Source: Magicicada septendecula
Taxonomy: Eukaryota; Arthropoda; Insecta; Hemiptera; Cicadidae
Length of the DNA stretch: 64,000 nucleotides
Direction: 5' to 3'
Assembly (NCBI GenBank): GCA_034769895.1
Contig: CM068369.1
Coordinates: forward strand, 430,801,479 to 430,865,478
Every line of letters begins with the position of its first letter. The first letter of the stretch is position 1. A program made the translations under genes and the position numbers. The notes under the pieces were generated by a model. That model was given only the letters and a program-made list of their open reading frames with translations, did not search any database and was not told where the DNA came from. This document shows, piece by piece, positions 58,403 to 64,000 of this stretch.

Positions 58403-61380
58403 AGATTGTCGCATTTTATTTTCTTGACAAACGAGCGCCAAAGTACAAAGTGTCTACGTATTGTAGAAGTGAATTAAATCATCTAGCAATATTAGTTTCG
58501 ATAGTGTCACACCAGAAACAGGAAGCTGCATTTTTATTTTATAAGTCTGTAGCGACTATTTTATTGTTAAAACATATTTTTTGTGTGCTAACGGTTAAAT
58601 ATGTTTTCGACAGTGCTGTAGTTAAAGCGGGGGGTAGTAACTGGGCTTCAATTAAATTGAGGCCGCGTCTAACAAATACTCCACTACCTTCGCCCTAAGG
58701 GTAAACGCTATCTGATCCTATCGCTATTACCTACTTGTTGCTTAGTAATCTTCTAACTAATGTTAATAATATTCAAAATTATAATCTTCATTTGTCTTTA
58801 ATTTTAATTAGTTTTGTACATACATACACACACTTATTCATTTGCATGCAAACACATGCGCGCGCTTGTATAACTACTACAGTTTATACTACTACTACAG
58901 ACTTCAAAATTACTTTCTTATTTTTTGCTTGTATTTTTGTTTACTTCAATTTGGTGATACATATTATTAAATCTTAAAGAAGGGATTTGAAAATAAGTGT
59001 AATATGTTGACAGATTAAATAAAATGTATGTAATTAGATAAAACAAAATTTTTTCATCAAAAGCGTTGTCTTGTTTCACTATGAAATATCTACCATGAAA
59101 TGTGTAACGTTATGACCCATAGTATATCATTCCGCTGCTGTCGGTGAGGCATGAATTATAATTAACATTATTGTTGGCATCTATGAACTGACCTGTTAAC
59201 AAGTATCAGTTTTGATATCTGATAACAAATTTGATTTTCAACTCTACTGTACCTTGTACTATGTAATTAATAACACTTAGGTTTTAGAACTTAACCTGAC
59301 TTTATTCTTTAATTTGTTTTTTATAATGTTTATAGCCTAATACCTTATTTAGTTTATATCTCATGATCTTAATTAGTATGCATAGTATAAATGTTACTTA
59401 TTGGACATCAGCTACAGAATCCATATGCATGTTTGACTCCTCAAATTTACACTTATACTTATTGGATAATACATATTCATCCAAATAGCTGCGTAACTAC
59501 GGGGAATGATCAGGAGTATCAAACACCCCTAAGGCTATTATAAATTTTAGCGAAATTCCATAATCACTTAAAGTAAACCTATGTCTGAACTAATTCCGTG
59601 TGTTAAAATAACGCTTATAAATAAATGTGGACATAAAAGGATTTACACTATTTGTAAATTAATAAAATAAATTTAGAGGTTTCTTAATAACAATAACTCC
59701 AAATTTGGTAAATAATGTATGTAACGTAATTATCAGCCTTATAAATCAATTACGCAAGCACCAGAAAAACGAAAGCAGAGAACATTAATCTACTTTCCAC
59801 TTTTCGTCCACACTTCCCGTTACTGTTTTGACTATGTCAAACTCTTCTAGTCTTATATTTCTATGGTTGCCTTTTTGTTGGTAAACTAGCAGCTTCTGGA
59901 CTTTAATTTGGAAAAATAAAAAGCTCTTATTGCGGGATCTTACATAAAAAATATCGTATTTTAACACAAACTATATGTTGCCTAAAATATTCTTGAGATA
60001 ATATCCTTAAATTAAAGTAAGAAGAGCTAATAAAGCTGAGTTTTTCAAAATATCTTCATAAAGACTGATTTCTAAATGATTCACTGTAAACACAAATTTT
60101 GATTTAAAGTGATTCCTATGACATGAGATTTGTTTCCTATAATTTACATAACAATTAATCAAAATAATATATTTTAAAATCAGCGCTTTCCCTTATTTTT
60201 TGAACCTTATACTTCACGTTGGTCTTCTCAAAACTTTGAGACACAAAGAATTTAAAAAATGTATTTATACAATTATATTCAAAGAATTCTGAATTTATAA
60301 TTTTCCTTTGGAAAATTGGGGGGTTCAATCGTCAAGCTAGTCTCATCCCCCCAGAAACAGCGCCTACTTACGCCACTACATCTACGGGTATGTTGTATTG
60401 TTGAATTTACACGTAGTTACAGAGTTCTAACAAACATGAGCGTCACACTTAAACTGGAATAAGTTTTTCTCTAATAGAATCTTGGTTTTAAAAGAACAAA
60501 TGAAACAGGTAACCTTGAATGGACTAAGAGTGTAGTTTTTAGCTCGTGTAAAAAAAATCGGTAAATTTGTTTTAATGGCTTTATCTCGTACTATAAATAC
60601 GGCTGTTAATGTGGTGGAAAATATAAAATACGGTTGAATGCGCTTTGTTGTAGGAAAAAAGTTTTGGGAAACAATGCAAGTGGAGCTGCATTATACGGAC
60701 AGTCCACACTACATTCCACTTGAAGTAACATTTAGAATACGACAAACACAATGTTCTAAACGGTTATAACTCACATGAGGCACACATATATTATATAGAA
60801 TAAACTCACACATAAACGTCTAATGTATGTGGAAAACATAAAATAGAATTTGGTTTCCAATAAATGTTACATTAGCATAAAATCTTCTATAAACAAATTG
60901 CTCTTTGGCTCTTCACTAAACCACTATAAATTGGTTTTATGAATTCTTGGAAATAGATTTTACCAGTGAAATAGATTTGTTGCTACATTGAAAATAAATG
61001 TATGTGTTTGTGGGTATTATATTTTATTACAAACATATGTTTCTGGAATTTTCCAATACATCATACTCTCTTGTAAGGTTTATTTAATAGACAACAATCG
61101 AATGTATTTTATAATAATTCTTTTTCCTAATATCTAAAATTTTTACCACTTTTCTTGATCTGAGAAAATCCTGAAAAATTATTCACCAAGCTGTACTTTT
61201 CAATTGAACCAAAAAGTTATCATAGTTTGTAAGGCTGTGTGCCATGGGGTTTTTACCACAAAAGGCTTTTGCTAGAAGGTTTGAGTACTGTACTTAATTT
61301 TCTTACAAAACTACCTTATCACGAAACCAACAGTATAAATTTCAATCTTTAAAAAATGTAATCAAACAATTAAAAACTAT
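58403..61380. other. Unassigned AT-rich DNA
   Basis: Only short frames without motifs. No repeat or RNA gene was recognised. Confidence 0.45.
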
Positions 61381-61382
61381 AC

Positions 61383-61621
61383 TGTAACAAGAACCTTATC
61401 GAACGACTTAGAACGTCCTCCACACGTCCGTCCGCTAGTCGTGCAGGTGTAGCCTCAGTCAAGGCCACGCACAAGTACGTTCCAGTCTGTTTAATAACTC
61501 TTGAGATACGCGTTAAGCTGGTGTGCAGTAAGCAGGGAAATCTATACTGGTCCTCTGCGCGACCTATAAAAGCAAGAGCGTAGGGCTTAGGTCAGTCAGT
61601 TCGTTGAGTGACTTTCCTTAA
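61383..61621 (+). repeat. Gypsy-LTR-like promoter fragment
   Basis: TATAAA at 61,565-61,570 is followed 27 nt later by TCAGTCAGTT (61,592 on) and then GAGTGA. This is almost the same arrangement and sequence as in the LTR at 2236-2772 (TATAAA, TCAGTCAGTT, CGAGTGA). A possible LTR start, TGTAACAAGAACC, is at 61,384. The fragment stops where BEL pol begins, so it is probably a truncated LTR (U3 and start of R) of a related Gypsy element. Confidence 0.4.
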
Positions 61622-64000
61622 TGCTGATTTCCTACCGCCCACCCTAATAATTCCGTTTGAATCTACGAAGGGGGCTAGAGAACGTATATTGCTTCGCTTC
61701 TTGATCTGGCCAGTGTAGTTGAGATCGTGGATTTCTTCACTAAAATGCAATAATTGAATTTGTCTAATCCAGAATACCTTTACGTTTTGAATTTATTCTA
61801 CCATGAGTGGACCACATTTTATATTACTTGCAGGAGTCTTCAGATTGTGAATAAAACGTTTGCAATAAGCTGTTATACGCGGTAGTTTAGCCCAACATGA
61901 ATATTTTGTTTTCAGTTCAAAGGTTGTATTTATGGACGTATGTGCGATGGTCGTCGATCTCTCTTCTAGCTCTATAGACTTGCAGATTGTAGATTTGAAG
62001 TCACACGATAAGCTGCTTGGCCAGCATTCTCTTTCTTCTGCTAACCATGCAGGTCCAGTCCACCATAAGGAACAGTTAATCAACTCCTTGGGGAACGCAC
62101 CTCGTGACAAAATATCCACCGGGTTTTGTTGAGACTTAATGTGACACCAAGTTCCATGTTTAGTTGCTGTCTGAATTTCAGAGACTCTATTACCGACGAA
62201 GGTTATCCATATATATGGAGGCGAAGCCAACCAGTGGAATAGTATTGTAGAGTTAGTCCAAAATGTGTATGAGTAAAAGTTGCTGCCCAACGTATTTGAG
62301 ATCTTCTGGGTAACACGAGTTAATAGTACTGCTCCACAAAGTTCCAATCGAGGGAGAGAAATGTTTTTTATAGGGGCGACTCGTGATTTTGCGCACAAAA
62401 GATATGTTGAAGTATTACCATTGACGTCTGTACATCGTAGATATATACAGGCACCAAAGCATCTCTCTGATGCATCGCAAAACCCATTAAATTTTATTGT
62501 GGAGACATCAAGAACGGAGGTTATGCGACGACTGATGACTAAATTGTTTAACTCCTCAAGTTGTTTCTTGTATTGAGTCCAAGTGTTGTAAATATGTGTT
62601 GGAACCGTTTCATCCCATGATAGGTCCAGCTGCCATAAAGTCTGCATTAGGACCTTAGAGTCTACCAGCACTGGAGATATAAGACCTTATGGATCAAACA
62701 ATCTGCATATTTCTGATAGTATTGACCTCTTTGTTACAGGACCAATTGTTGTGTATGGTGTTGTCTTATAATGAAAGGTGTCTGTATCAGGTTTCCAACG
62801 CACTACCAGAGTCTTTTTTGTATCATGTCCACCTTGTATAAGGTATTCACTCTCTATGTTGTCTGAATCTATAAATTCTAATAACTGTGGATTACTAGAA
62901 CACCATTTATGACGTTCGACACCACCTCGTTTAAGTAAAAGCACTAATTCTCTCTATAGTCGTACTGTTTCCATGGAATTGAAACCAGTAAGAACATCAT
63001 CTACGTGAAAATCATTCTTGATGCATCTTGAAGCAAGAGGAAATTCCACTGATTCCAAGTCTGCTAGGTAGTGAAGAGATTTTATCGCAAGATACGGAGC
63101 AGCGGATGTGCCGTATGTGACAGTGTTCATTTTGTATATTTGGATAGGTTGATCTGAGTCCCTTCGCCCGACGATACGCTGGAAATCTCTGTGAATTGGA
63201 TGCATTAGAACTTCTCGATACATTGGCTTAATATCGGCGCAAAAAACATATCTGGGGAGGCGGAACGATAACAAAATATCAATTAGATCACGTTGTATGG
63301 TTGGACCCACCATCAATGCTTGGTTCAGAGATATTCCTGTTGACGTCCTTGACGATGCGTCAAAAACGACTCGAACTCTTGTATTCATACTTGAGTTCTT
63401 TATGACCGAGTGATGTGGCATGTGGTAATGATCCTCAGTTCACGCTCTTCTTCGACTAGTTCCATGTGACTAGATTTGTGATATTCATCCATAAAGGCAA
63501 CATACGACTCTCTTAATGATGCATGCCTTGACAGTCGCTGCTCGAAGCTCTTGAGTCGGGTTTCAGCTTGTTCACGAAATGAACCAAGTTGACAGATTTC
63601 CCTTGAGAATGGCAATTGAACCATAATGCGCCCAGTATCGGTTCTGCTCTTCACATTCTTGTTCTTGTTTCGATAAAGGGTGTCGGTTTTCACAGTTCTC
63701 AACTTCCCCAAATGCTGACATAAGTTTTTCAAGATTTAAATTGCGACTGAAATTACAAACCGTTGGTTTTTTAATATTGTTGCTATTTTGATTGTTTGTT
63801 CTCCCACACACGATCCAACCTAACACTGTTGTTTGCAAGGTAGGTTGATTATCGTGTTTAATCTGTCCAATACACAACAGATTGAAGAAAATATCAGCTC
63901 CAAGTAATCCATCTACATTGTGCGGTACGTGGAATTGTGAATCCGCAAGGCTAATGTTTTTAGGTATATGTAACAAATTACGATCTGTGTGGGCTGTTGG
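61622..64000 (-). pseudogene. pol: BEL/Pao Pol polyprotein fragment (protease, RT, RNase H, start of integrase)
   Basis: The minus strand enters at the window's right edge. The aspartic protease end has NVDGLLGADIFF and LGWIVCGR. A linker follows, then RT with VRVVFDASSRTS, FCADIKPMYREV (first Asp) and FHVDDVLTG (catalytic pair, His for the usual Tyr). Next come the RLFDP-stop-GL junction (TAA near 62,688), an RNase H-like part with GFCDASE and LPRLELCGA, and QNPVDILSRG. After GPLMVE a TAA (near 61,794) interrupts the frame, but homology continues to about 61,640 as IRSLAPFVDSNGIIRVGGR, the usual start of the BEL integrase region. Frame changes occur near 63,600, 63,410 and 62,945. The integrase core is absent. 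It is in opposite orientation to the BEL relic at 22-26 kb. Confidence 0.9.

Noticed and set aside
58241..58698. Open frames of 78 and 144 codons
   Set aside because: Driven by the CT/CTAT/CA compound microsatellite; no motif in the remainder.
1..64000. tRNA or rRNA genes
   Set aside because: A visual scan for B-box-like GGTTCGAATCC and rRNA-like GC-rich blocks found nothing convincing; a covariance-model scan was not possible.

Overview
The window looks like an AT-rich arthropod genome, probably an insect. R1-type LINE, BEL/Pao, Ty3/Gypsy, hAT and Penelope-like foldback sequences occur together, there is no bacterial gene organisation, and no host gene could be supported. Nearly everything recognisable is a transposable element or its relic. 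The palindromic octamer TAGGCCTA is scattered through the window. The species cannot be named from the sequence.

Layout. 1-2772 is the 3' end of a decayed Ty3/Gypsy element (RT, RNase H, integrase, 3' LTR with a TATA/Inr promoter). About 2.9-5.8 kb is a diverged LTR relic (called C here) related to the giant-LTR family described next. 5.8-21.8 kb is mostly unassigned AT-rich DNA. It holds two LINE 3'-end relics (9.5 kb plus strand, 12.0-12.4 kb minus strand), a long (AC)n tract, and a 2.5 kb foldback (13.4-15.9 kb) whose arms carry a hammerhead-like motif and resemble Penelope-like element LTRs.

From 21.9 to about 52.9 kb is a nest of transposons. A BEL/Pao-like element (candidate LTR from 21,869, Gag start at 26,392) has a 3.03 kb hAT element in its LTR (8-bp target duplication GTCATCAC). 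Its gag is interrupted at 26,460 by a Gypsy-like element B. B's 5' LTR is in turn split by a second member of the same family, element A (28,100-44,903, 4-bp duplication ATAT). Element A has exceptionally large LTRs (5,035 and 4,745 bp) that are almost identical, so it is young. Both A and B encode a Gag with a long coiled coil and an Asn-rich tail, and a Pol with PR, RT, RNase H and integrase. In both, Gag and Pol are joined by a -1 overlap carrying the canonical slippery heptamer T TTA AAC, 4 nt upstream of a similar stem-loop. A has an intact pol but a broken gag 5' end; B is a pseudogene with several frameshifts and stops.

52.9-64 kb holds (TAC)n arrays, an R1-clade LINE 3' fragment, a small inverted pair of the same Penelope-like unit, a compound microsatellite, and a partial minus-strand BEL/Pao pol (61.6-64.0 kb) that runs off the window and abuts a Gypsy-LTR-like promoter fragment.
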